From Pseudomonas sp. (GTDB taxonomy: Bacteria > Pseudomonadota > Gammaproteobacteria > Pseudomonadales > Pseudomonadaceae): 64,000 bases of DNA. The DNA lies in assembly GCF_030698175.1 (NCBI RefSeq), contig NZ_JAUYNT010000039.1, forward strand, positions 1 to 64,000, written 5' to 3'. The notes beneath the pieces are model-generated. The model had not been told where the DNA came from. It did not search any database and saw nothing but the letters and a program-made list of their open reading frames with translations. Positions 1 to 6,126 of the stretch are shown piece after piece (positions within the stretch are counted from its first letter, which is position 1; every line of letters starts with the position of its first letter). The position numbers and the translations under genes were made by a program.

Positions 1-31
1 ACTGCGGAAAAGCCGGACTTGGTCATTTTTC

Positions 32-78
32 GCGCTCTTTTTCGTTAAAGAGAGCGACTATTCGCCTCAAAAGAGCGC
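32..78. repeat. inverted repeat near left edge
   Basis: Ten-base perfect arms (GCGCTCTTTT at 32-41 and AAAAGAGCGC at 69-78) enclose a 27-base loop that itself contains AAAGAGAGCG. It lies in the 252-base stretch before brnA in which I see no gene. It could be a terminator of a gene to the left or part of a mobile-element scar. Neither can be decided from this window. Confidence 0.4.
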
Positions 79-252
79 AAAAACTGCCTCAAACCGGTCT
101 TTCCCTCGCTACGGACGCCTAAGCCCGACAGGCTGCTAGCGGCGCGCAATGCCGGCCAGAGTCACCGGCCACGGCGGGCTTGTCATCCGACCTTTAGTGG
201 TGCGCCAAGCAGGCCAGCCACTAACGACCAAACCAACGGCGCGGGCTAGCCA

Positions 253-558
253 CTACGCCGCATCGCGCGGGTCGTGGGTTTTCAGCCAGTCTTGCAGCGC
301 GGCATTCATCCTGGTTTGCCAACCAGGGCCGGAGGCCTTGAAACTCGCGAGCACCTCGGCATTGAACCGCACCGTCGTCGACACCTTGGTCACGCCGGCA
401 GGCCGGCCACGTTTTTTAGGCTTAAGCATTTGCGCTGCTTGCTCGGCACCAAACAGCTCAGGTAATACCTCTGCGGCCGGGCGCGCACGGGCGAAATCGG
501 CCTCGCTCCATTGCGGATTGTCGGCGTCGATCAATTCAGAATTTTTACGCTTAAGCAT
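253..558 (-). CDS. brnA: BrnA-type antitoxin
   Basis: A 101-residue antitoxin of the BrnA family (ribbon-helix-helix DNA-binding protein that neutralises the BrnT RNase and represses its own operon). Seen in the sequence: an N-terminal segment with the typical NPQW(S/T)..DFARARPA pattern, a basic linker KKRGRP around residues 47-52, and a C-terminal TTVRFNAEVLASFKASGPGW block followed by an amphipathic helix RMNAALQDWL, which matches the BrnA RHH region. The ATG (556-558) overlaps the end of brnT by 8 bases, the usual toxin-first order of brnTA. Family function is established knowledge; activity here is inferred. Confidence 0.85.
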   Translation of the reverse strand: MLKRKNSELIDADNPQWSEADFARARPAAEVLPELFGAEQAAQMLKPKKRGRPAGVTKVSTTVRFNAEVLASFKASGPGWQTRMNAALQDWLKTHDPRDAA

Positions 559-811
559 ATCGTTTCACCTCGCGGGAATTGGCCTTACGCAGGCTGATCA
601 CATGGACCTTGCCAGCGCGCGGCGTAAATACCACGACGAACAAGCGTTCGCCGATATACCCCAAGGCTTGATAACGGCGCTCACCGTAATCCTTGCGGGT
701 ATCTTCATGGATCAGTGCGCTCGACCAGTCGAAATCCACCATCAAATCGAACGGCAAGCCGCGACCCTGGATGTTGTTTTCGTTCTTGCCGGGATCGTAA
801 GTAATGTCCAC
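551..811 (-). CDS. brnT: BrnT-type ribonuclease toxin
   Basis: An 86-residue protein of the BrnT family, a RelE-fold type II toxin that cleaves RNA and arrests translation until bound by BrnA. The hallmark pattern is visible: DITYDPGKNENN at the N terminus, a DFDW..ALIHEDTRKDYGE segment, a beta-hairpin ERLFVVVFTPR and the C-terminal ISLRKANSREVKRY. I place the start at the GTG at 809-811 because homologues begin at this aspartate-rich strand. Longer ATG-initiated readings extend upstream into what looks like promoter and operator DNA. Translation is probably coupled to brnA through the 8-base overlap. The length fits the family (about 90). Confidence 0.8.
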   Translation of the reverse strand: MDITYDPGKNENNIQGRGLPFDLMVDFDWSSALIHEDTRKDYGERRYQALGYIGERLFVVVFTPRAGKVHVISLRKANSREVKRYA

Positions 812-820
812 AAGACTTAC

Positions 821-863
821 TGTAGTAACAAAAAACAAACAGCGCAAGATATTCGTTACTACA
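821..863 (-). promoter_or_regulatory. putative brnTA promoter with inverted-repeat operator
   Basis: On the minus strand a -35-like TTGCGC and a -10-like TACAGT are separated by 17 bases just upstream of the brnT GTG. The same interval is bracketed by perfect 9-base arms, TGTAGTAAC (821-829) and GTTACTACA (855-863), spaced by 25 bases. BrnA autorepresses its operon, so this palindrome is a reasonable operator candidate. The binding itself is inference. Confidence 0.45.
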
Positions 864-939
864 TAAATAAAGCCATGTAGTGCCGGCGAAACCCGCAACT
901 GCCTGCACTGGCGCTTCGCGCGCGCTTTCTAGCGCCCAG

Positions 940-967
940 AAAAAAACCGCCCGAAGGCGGTTTTTTT
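940..967. terminator. bidirectional terminator brnT/pckA
   Basis: A GC-rich stem (CCGCC / GGCGG, loop CGAA) has seven A's on one side and seven T's on the other. It sits 14 bases downstream of the pckA stop on the minus strand, so it is a good intrinsic terminator for pckA. It also reads as a terminator on the plus strand. Confidence 0.85.
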
Positions 968-981
968 AAAACGCTAAGGCC

Positions 982-2526
982 TTACAGCTGTGGCCCCGCA
1001 TTTTTGATGGCGTCTGATACATCGAACTTCTTGAAGTTGTCGATGAACTGCTGCGCCAGCACCTTGGCGGCGGCGTCGTAAGCGGCGCCGTCAGCCCAGG
1101 TGTTGCGTGGGTTGAGCAGATTAGTCTCAACACCCGGCACCAACTTCGGCACGTCGAGGTTGATCATCGGCAGGTGCTCGGTCTCGGCACCAATCAACGC
1201 GCCGCTCTGGATGGCCGCGATCACGCCGCGAGTGGTCGGGATGTTGAAGCGCTTGCCAACGCCGTAGCCGCCGCCGGTCCAGCCGGTATTGACCAGGTAC
1301 ACCTTGGAGCCGAAGCCCTTGATGCGCTTGATCAGCAACTCGGCGTATTCGCCCGCCGGACGTGGGAAGAACGGCGCGCCGAAGCAGGTGGAGAAGGTCG
1401 ACTTGATGCCGCCGCCCGAACCCATTTCAGTCGAGCCGACCAACGCGGTGTAACCCGACAGGAAGTGGTAGGCCGCTTGCTCGTTGTTCAAAATCGACAC
1501 TGGCGGCAGTACGCCGGTCAGGTCGCAGGTCAGGAAGATCACCGCATTCGGCTCGCCGGCACGATTGGCCTCGACGCGCTTCTCGATCAGCTCCAGCGGG
1601 TAAGCCGCACGGCTGTTCTGGGTCAGGCTGGCGTCGGCGTAGTCGGGCAGACGAGTGACCGGGTTGAGCACCACGTTTTCCAACACGGCGCCGAACTGGA
1701 TGGCTTTCCAGATCACCGGCTCGTTCTTGGCCGACAGGTCAATGCACTTGGCGTAGCAGCCGCCTTCGATGTTGAACACGGTGCCCACGCCCCAGCCGTG
1801 TTCGTCGTCGCCAATCAGGTAACGGCTTTCATCGGCCGACAGGGTGGTTTTGCCGGTGCCCGAGAGGCCGAAGAACAGCGTGGTGTCGCCGTCTTCGCCA
1901 ACGTTGGCGGCGCAGTGCATCGGCAGCACGTCAACCGCTGGCAGCAGGAAGTTCTGCACCGAGAACATGGCTTTCTTCATTTCGCCGGCGTACTGCATGC
2001 CCGCCAACAACACCTTCTTGGCAGCGAAGTTGATGATCACGCAACCATCGGAGTTGGTGCCGTCACGCTCAGGCACGCATTCGAAGAACGGCGCGTTGAT
2101 GATCTGCCATTCGCGGCTGCTGCTGGGGTTGAACTGTTCTGGATTGATAAACAGGCAACGACCGAACAGGTTGTGCCAGGCGGTTTCGGTGGTCATTTTG
2201 ATCGCCAAATAGTGCTCTGGGTGAGCGCCTACATGGACGTGGGAAACGAACGACTCGCGGCCGGCGACGTAAGCCTCTACGCGCTCCCACAGGGCATCGA
2301 ACTTGTCGGCAGGGAACGGCCGGTTGATGCTGCCCCAGGCGATGGCGGCCTGAGTGGTGGGCTCTTCAACGATGAAGCGGTCCGCTGGGGAACGACCGGT
2401 ACGGTGACCGGTTTTCACTACCAACGAACCGTTGGCGGCCAGCTCACCTTCGCCACGCCGAATCGCTTCTTCGATCAGTTGCGCGGCACTAATGTCGGTG
2501 TACACGGCGGTATTGGCTTGAGTCAT
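982..2526 (-). CDS. pckA: phosphoenolpyruvate carboxykinase (ATP)
   Basis: A 514-residue ATP-dependent PEP carboxykinase, which converts oxaloacetate plus ATP to phosphoenolpyruvate, CO2 and ADP, the entry step of gluconeogenesis in the cytoplasm. Seen: the kinase-1 P-loop GLSGTGKT at residues 220-227, the following LIGDDEHGW metal/substrate segment, the HRTGRSP substrate motif near residue 41 and a long conserved C-terminal half (NTGWTGGGYGVGKRF). I chose the ATG at 2524-2526 because the protein then begins MTQAN and has the family length. An upstream in-frame ATG would add 29 unrelated residues. Terminator at 940-967 and a promoter candidate at 2613-2642. Confidence 0.97.
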   Translation of the reverse strand: MTQANTAVYTDISAAQLIEEAIRRGEGELAANGSLVVKTGHRTGRSPADRFIVEEPTTQAAIAWGSINRPFPADKFDALWERVEAYVAGRESFVSHVHVGAHPEHYLAIKMTTETAWHNLFGRCLFINPEQFNPSSSREWQIINAPFFECVPERDGTNSDGCVIINFAAKKVLLAGMQYAGEMKKAMFSVQNFLLPAVDVLPMHCAANVGEDGDTTLFFGLSGTGKTTLSADESRYLIGDDEHGWGVGTVFNIEGGCYAKCIDLSAKNEPVIWKAIQFGAVLENVVLNPVTRLPDYADASLTQNSRAAYPLELIEKRVEANRAGEPNAVIFLTCDLTGVLPPVSILNNEQAAYHFLSGYTALVGSTEMGSGGGIKSTFSTCFGAPFFPRPAGEYAELLIKRIKGFGSKVYLVNTGWTGGGYGVGKRFNIPTTRGVIAAIQSGALIGAETEHLPMINLDVPKLVPGVETNLLNPRNTWADGAAYDAAAKVLAQQFIDNFKKFDVSDAIKNAGPQL

Positions 2527-2612
2527 GCGGGTCCCCGTCGGCCAGTGGCCGAGTCCTCCAGTCGTGATGTAGTGCCTAGAACTGACCACTACAACGGAAA
2601 AATTTGTCGGCA

Positions 2613-2642
2613 ATTATGCCAGAAATCGCGAATGCGAGTGAA
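2613..2642 (-). promoter_or_regulatory. putative sigma70 promoter of pckA
   Basis: On the minus strand TTCACT and CATAAT are separated by 18 bases, about 90 bases before the pckA ATG. The -10 lies in GGCATAATTGCC, and the -35 overlaps the small palindrome GAGTGAAATACACTC (2636-2650, plus strand), a possible operator. No other clear promoter is visible between hslO and pckA. Confidence 0.4.
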
Positions 2643-2729
2643 ATACACTCAAAATCCGCGCCAATCCTGAGCCGATTAGGTCTGTGGGCAAGCAAACTGC
2701 GCAGGCCTAAAGCGCTCAGTGGTTATGCT

Positions 2730-3617
2730 TCAGTGGCGGGTTTCTGCGGCCCCGGCACTGCCACCGCCGGCGAATAACTGCGCCACATCGGCGGCGTCAA
2801 ACGAGTAGCACTGATTGCAAAATTGGCAGTCGATGACGATAGCGCCTGCATGCTCGGTCAACAGTTGCTCGGCATCGGCCAGCCCTAAGCTGACCAGCGC
2901 ATTGGCCGAACGTTCCCGCGAGCAGCTGCAACGAAAATTAAACGGGCTGGGTTCAAACAGCCGTACCGGCTCTTGGTGATAGAGCCGGTGCAGCAAGGTT
3001 TCATTGTCCAGCGCGAGCAGCTCTTCGGTGCTGAGGGTGCTGGTCAGGGTCAGCAGATGCTCCCAGTTATTGGCCCGCTCATCGCTGTCGGGCAGCCGAT
3101 CAGCCGGTAATTGCTGGAGCATAAAACCGCGGGCGCGACGGCCATCGGCCTGCAATCGAAAACGCGTCGACAGTTGCTCGGAAGTTTCGAAATAGGCGGA
3201 CAAGCAGGCGGCCAAATCCACCCCATCGAGGGCCACCACGCCTTGATACCGCTGGCCGCCGGTAGGATCAACGGTGATCGCCAGCATGCCTTCGGGCATC
3301 AGCTCATGCAGACCGGCATCGGCGCCGATCTGCTCGGCGTGGTAACGGGCAATCCCGCGCAGCTCACGGTTGCTCGAACACTCGACCATCAGCAGCGGCA
3401 CCGCGCCGGTGGAGCGCGCTTGCAGAATCAGCAGGCCATCAAATTTGAGGGTGCCGACCAGCAAGGCGGCGGCGGCCAGCACCTCGCCCAGCAACTGGGC
3501 GACGGCCGGTGGGTACGGGTGTTTGGCCAAGACATGCTGATAACTGGCGTCGAGGGCGACCAGTTCGCCACGCACATCGCACTCATCAAACAGAAATCGC
3601 TGGGAAAAATCAGACAT
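2730..3617 (-). CDS. hslO: Hsp33 redox-regulated holdase chaperone
   Basis: A 295-residue Hsp33. Oxidative unfolding releases zinc and turns it into an ATP-independent holdase. Seen: the N-terminal chaperone fold (DVRGELVALDASYQ, then HPYPPAVAQLLGE) and the C-terminal zinc motif CxC (RCSCSRE) plus CxxC (DCQFC), followed by a further cysteine at NQCY. The start ATG at 3615-3617 gives the normal length; an upstream ATG would add 15 residues lacking similarity to the family. It lies upstream of pckA on the same strand, with a 203-base gap containing the pckA promoter. The related heat-shock gene hslR is 246 bases further upstream, as in many gammaproteobacteria. Confidence 0.96.
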   Translation of the reverse strand: MSDFSQRFLFDECDVRGELVALDASYQHVLAKHPYPPAVAQLLGEVLAAAALLVGTLKFDGLLILQARSTGAVPLLMVECSSNRELRGIARYHAEQIGADAGLHELMPEGMLAITVDPTGGQRYQGVVALDGVDLAACLSAYFETSEQLSTRFRLQADGRRARGFMLQQLPADRLPDSDERANNWEHLLTLTSTLSTEELLALDNETLLHRLYHQEPVRLFEPSPFNFRCSCSRERSANALVSLGLADAEQLLTEHAGAIVIDCQFCNQCYSFDAADVAQLFAGGGSAGAAETRH

Positions 3618-3734
3618 GCCAGTTTCGCTATGTTCGGCTCGGGCCGGCGATTTTAGGCGCAAACCGCCGGGCCACCAAGCGCCGGTTATCTATCGGGGCG
3701 ATTGAGCCGGTCTTGCCTCTAGGCTTTTGTAGGT

Positions 3735-3823
3735 GCGGACTTGTCCGCGATTGGCCGAGCCCCATCGCAGGGCAGCAACCGCTCCCTACGGTTTACTGCA
3801 TTTCCCACCTCCATGTGGGTCAC
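3735..3823. repeat. REP-like palindrome plus 45-base dispersed block
   Basis: GCGGAC-TT-GTCCGC (3735-3748) followed by GATTGGCC is a diverged relative of the REP units at 61546-61632. Immediately downstream, 3779-3823 matches 57436-57480 at 41 of 45 bases, including a CCCAC...GTGGG hairpin. Both fill the hslO-hslR gap. No gene is seen here. Confidence 0.65.
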
Positions 3824-3863
3824 AAATGCGCCCCTACAGGGTCCTCGGCATTAACCAAGGCCT

Positions 3864-4286
3864 TTATTGCTCCTGGGCATCGCGAAAACCATGGATCTGC
3901 CGACGCTGCTTCTTGGTTGGTCGCCCATCGGTGGTCATACCCAACGCGCCGGCCTTACGCAGGGCCGCCGCCTGCTCGCGGCGGACAATGCTCTCGGCGG
4001 TCTCCGTATACAGCTGCTGCGCCTCGCTGGCCCCCCGGCGTGCCGAAGACAGGGCCTCAACCCGCACCAGGCGCTCCTCGAAGCCCTGGCGAATCAGCAA
4101 CTCATCACCGACCTTCGGCTCCTTGCTGGGTTTGCAGCGCTCGCCCTGGCAATGCACCTTGCCGCCCTCGATGGCCGCCTTGGCCAGGGCGCGGGTCTTG
4201 AAAAATCGCGCCGCCCACAGCCATTTGTCCAGACGCACGGCTTCGCTGGGGCTTGGATTGCTTTTGCCGCTTATTTTACCGCCCAT
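3864..4286 (-). CDS. hslR: Hsp15 heat-shock RNA-binding protein
   Basis: A 140-residue Hsp15 of the S4-domain family. It binds free 50S subunits that still carry a nascent chain and helps recycle them. The S4 RNA-binding domain is visible near the N terminus (RLDKWLWAARFFKTRALAKAAIEGGKVHCQG), followed by a basic C-terminal helix ending in KKQRRQIHGFRDAQ. The length fits the family (about 133). It is encoded on the same strand as hslO and pckA. Start ATG at 4284-4286. The 246-base gap to hslO carries dispersed repeats, so cotranscription is uncertain. Confidence 0.93.
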   Translation of the reverse strand: MGGKISGKSNPSPSEAVRLDKWLWAARFFKTRALAKAAIEGGKVHCQGERCKPSKEPKVGDELLIRQGFEERLVRVEALSSARRGASEAQQLYTETAESIVRREQAAALRKAGALGMTTDGRPTKKQRRQIHGFRDAQEQ

Positions 4287-4408
4287 TTTGCCTCGCTGTT
4301 TTAACCCGCCGACTTAAGTGTTCGGCTAAATCGCTGGATGCGCTCGGCATAATGCCCGACTAGAATGCCGACAACCTTATCTGACTTATCTGAAAAGCTG
4401 GCCCGGCT

Positions 4409-4951
4409 GTGAAGACTTTCGACCACCTCACCGTGATTGGCCTGCGCGAATGGGTCGCCTTACCCGAGCTGGGCGTGGCGGGCCTGCGGGCGAAGATCGA
4501 CACCGGTGCCAGCACCTCGACCCTGCACGCCTCCGATATCGAAGTGTTCGAGCAGCAGGGTGCCGGCTGGGTACGTTTTAGCGCGCACTTCGGCAGCCAG
4601 GCGCAATTGCGTCATCGCCGTTGCGAAGCGCCGTTGGTAACGCTAAAAACCATCAAAAGCTCCAACGGCCAGACCCAGACTCGCTACGTGATCCGTACTC
4701 AACTGAGCCTGGGTGACCGCACCTGGCCGGTGGACTTCACCCTGACCTGCCGCAAAGCCATGCGCTACCGCCTATTGATCGGCGCCAAGGCACTGATCGA
4801 CGGGCAATTGGTGGTTAATCCGGCCCTTACTTATATTCAAGACAAGCCGACAACCCCGCCCCCCATTCAGCATAAGCCGGCCCTAACGGCCCCTCTTCAA
4901 CACGAGCCGGCGCTGCCGGCACTTATTTCTTGCGCTACAGGTGTTAAATGA
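4409..4951 (+). CDS. rimB: RimB-type aspartic/zinc peptidase next to RimK
   Basis: A 180-residue protein of the ATP-dependent zinc protease/RimB family with a retropepsin-like fold. The motif KIDTGASTSTLHA (D31-T32-G33) is the predicted catalytic aspartate, and RLLIGAKAL forms the second half of the fold. In Pseudomonas RimB is encoded beside RimK and acts on glutamylated ribosomal protein S6 (established for P. fluorescens). The start is a GTG (4409-4411). The last 35 or so residues are an unusual proline-rich tail with QHKPAL and QHEPAL repeats beyond the conserved core. The TGA overlaps the ATG of the following mini-ORF (ATGA at 4948-4951). Confidence 0.88.
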   Translation: MKTFDHLTVIGLREWVALPELGVAGLRAKIDTGASTSTLHASDIEVFEQQGAGWVRFSAHFGSQAQLRHRRCEAPLVTLKTIKSSNGQTQTRYVIRTQLSLGDRTWPVDFTLTCRKAMRYRLLIGAKALIDGQLVVNPALTYIQDKPTTPPPIQHKPALTAPLQHEPALPALISCATGVK

Positions 4952-5097
4952 AAATCGCTGTGCTGTCGCGTAACCCGCGCTTGTATTCCACCCGCCGCCT
5001 GGTCAATGCCCTGCTCGACAGTCAGCTCGCGGCTAACCCTGCGCGCACCGCCGCATCAGACCAATCGCCGCTCGCCAACCTCGCCGGTGCCCAATGA
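4948..5097 (+). CDS. 49-codon mini-ORF duplicating the rimK start
   Basis: A 49-residue ORF fits exactly between rimB and rimK. Its ATG overlaps the rimB stop as ATGA (4948-4951), and its TGA overlaps the rimK start as ATGA (5094-5097). Residues 1-19 are identical to the first 19 residues of RimK. The 57-base DNA repeat (4948-5004 versus 5094-5150) differs at five positions, all synonymous. Residues 20-49 (starting NALLDSQLAANPARTA) show no similarity to RimK that I recognise. It may be a translated coupling peptide, a decoy of the RimK N terminus, or a remnant of a tandem duplication. Expression is not shown by the sequence. Confidence 0.55.
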   Translation: MKIAVLSRNPRLYSTRRLVNALLDSQLAANPARTAASDQSPLANLAGAQ

Positions 5098-5999
5098 AAA
5101 TCGCCGTGCTGTCGCGCAACCCGCGCCTGTATTCCACCCGCCGGCTGGTTGAAGCCGGTCAGCAGCGCGGCCATGAGATGGTGGTGATCGACACCCTGCG
5201 CGCCTATATGAACATCGCCAGCCACAAGCCGCAGATCCACTACCGCGGCAAACCCCTGGAAGGCTTCGATGCGGTGATCCCGCGGATCGGCGCCTCGGTG
5301 ACTTTTTATGGCTGCGCGGTGCTGCGCCAGTTCGAGATGATGGGGGTGTTTCCGCTCAACGAGTCGGTGGCCATCGCCCGCTCGCGGGACAAGCTGCGCT
5401 CCCTGCAACTGCTGTCGCGGCGCGGCGTAGGTTTGCCGGTGACCGGTTTTGCCCACTCCCCGGATGACATTCCCGACCTGATAGAAATGGTCAACGGCGC
5501 GCCCCTGGTGATTAAAGTGCTGGAAGGCACCCAGGGCATCGGCGTGGTGCTGTGTGAAACCTCGACCGCCGCCGAGTCGGTGATCGAAGCCTTTATGGGC
5601 CTCAAGCAAGACATCATGGTCCAGGAATACATCAAGGAAGCCGGTGGCGCCGATATTCGCTGCTTCGTGGTCGGCGATAAGGTGATCGCAGCGATGAAAC
5701 GCCAGGCCAAACCCGGCGAGTTCCGCTCCAACCTGCACCGCGGCGGCACCGCCAGCCTGATCAAAATCACCCCCGAGGAGCGCATGACCGCCATCCGCGC
5801 AGCCAAGGTGATGGGCCTGAGCGTCGCCGGGGTGGATATCTTGCGCTCCAACCACGGCCCGCTGGTGATGGAGGTCAACTCCTCGCCGGGCCTGGAAGGC
5901 ATCGAAACCACCACCAGCAAAGATGTCGCCGGGATTATCATTCAGTACATCGAGAAATCCGGCGGGCCCAACCTGACCCGCACCAAGGGCACCGGCTGA
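5094..5999 (+). CDS. rimK: RimK, ribosomal protein S6 glutamate ligase
   Basis: A 301-residue ATP-grasp ligase that adds glutamates to the C terminus of ribosomal protein S6. Length equals the E. coli protein (300). Seen: the N-terminal preATP-grasp part (MKIAVLSRNPRLYSTRRL), ATP-grasp segments PLVIKVLEGTQGIGVVL and VQEYIKEAGGADIRCFVVG, and the metal-binding VDILRSNHGPLVMEVNSSPGLEGIE near the C terminus. The order rimB - mini-ORF - rimK with ATGA overlaps implies one operon with coupled translation. In P. fluorescens RimK is linked to cyclic-di-GMP. A large GGDEF/EAL protein is the next gene here, on the opposite strand. Confidence 0.95.
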   Translation: MKIAVLSRNPRLYSTRRLVEAGQQRGHEMVVIDTLRAYMNIASHKPQIHYRGKPLEGFDAVIPRIGASVTFYGCAVLRQFEMMGVFPLNESVAIARSRDKLRSLQLLSRRGVGLPVTGFAHSPDDIPDLIEMVNGAPLVIKVLEGTQGIGVVLCETSTAAESVIEAFMGLKQDIMVQEYIKEAGGADIRCFVVGDKVIAAMKRQAKPGEFRSNLHRGGTASLIKITPEERMTAIRAAKVMGLSVAGVDILRSNHGPLVMEVNSSPGLEGIETTTSKDVAGIIIQYIEKSGGPNLTRTKGTG

Positions 6000-6059
6000 C
6001 GCCGCAGGCAGCCCGCCAACGTTGCAGCACTGCGGATTTGACGAACTGTTCATGGCATT

Positions 6060-6126
6060 GGCGGACTGTTCGCTGCGCTCCTGAGTCCGCCCTACTCCCC
6101 ACTTCCCACTCGCTCCCCACTCCCCT
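6060..6126. repeat. 51-bp repeat element, copy A, with heptamer array
   Basis: Positions 6060-6110 are the exact reverse complement of 14615-14665. The element is a palindrome (GGCGGACT 6060-6067 / AGTCCGCC 6084-6091) followed by TGGGRAG-type heptamers read on the minus strand to about 6126. It supplies the stop codon (6092-6094) and the last ten codons of the upstream-reading GGDEF-EAL gene. Confidence 0.85.

Noticed and set aside
1174..2670. About 500-codon open frame opposite pckA
   Set aside because: Antisense shadow with biased composition and no domain; pckA on the minus strand has full conservation.
5094..5150. Mini-ORF as simple sequencing or assembly duplication
   Set aside because: The two 57-base copies differ at five separate positions and are followed by different sequence, so a collapse or stutter error is unlikely, though long reads should confirm.
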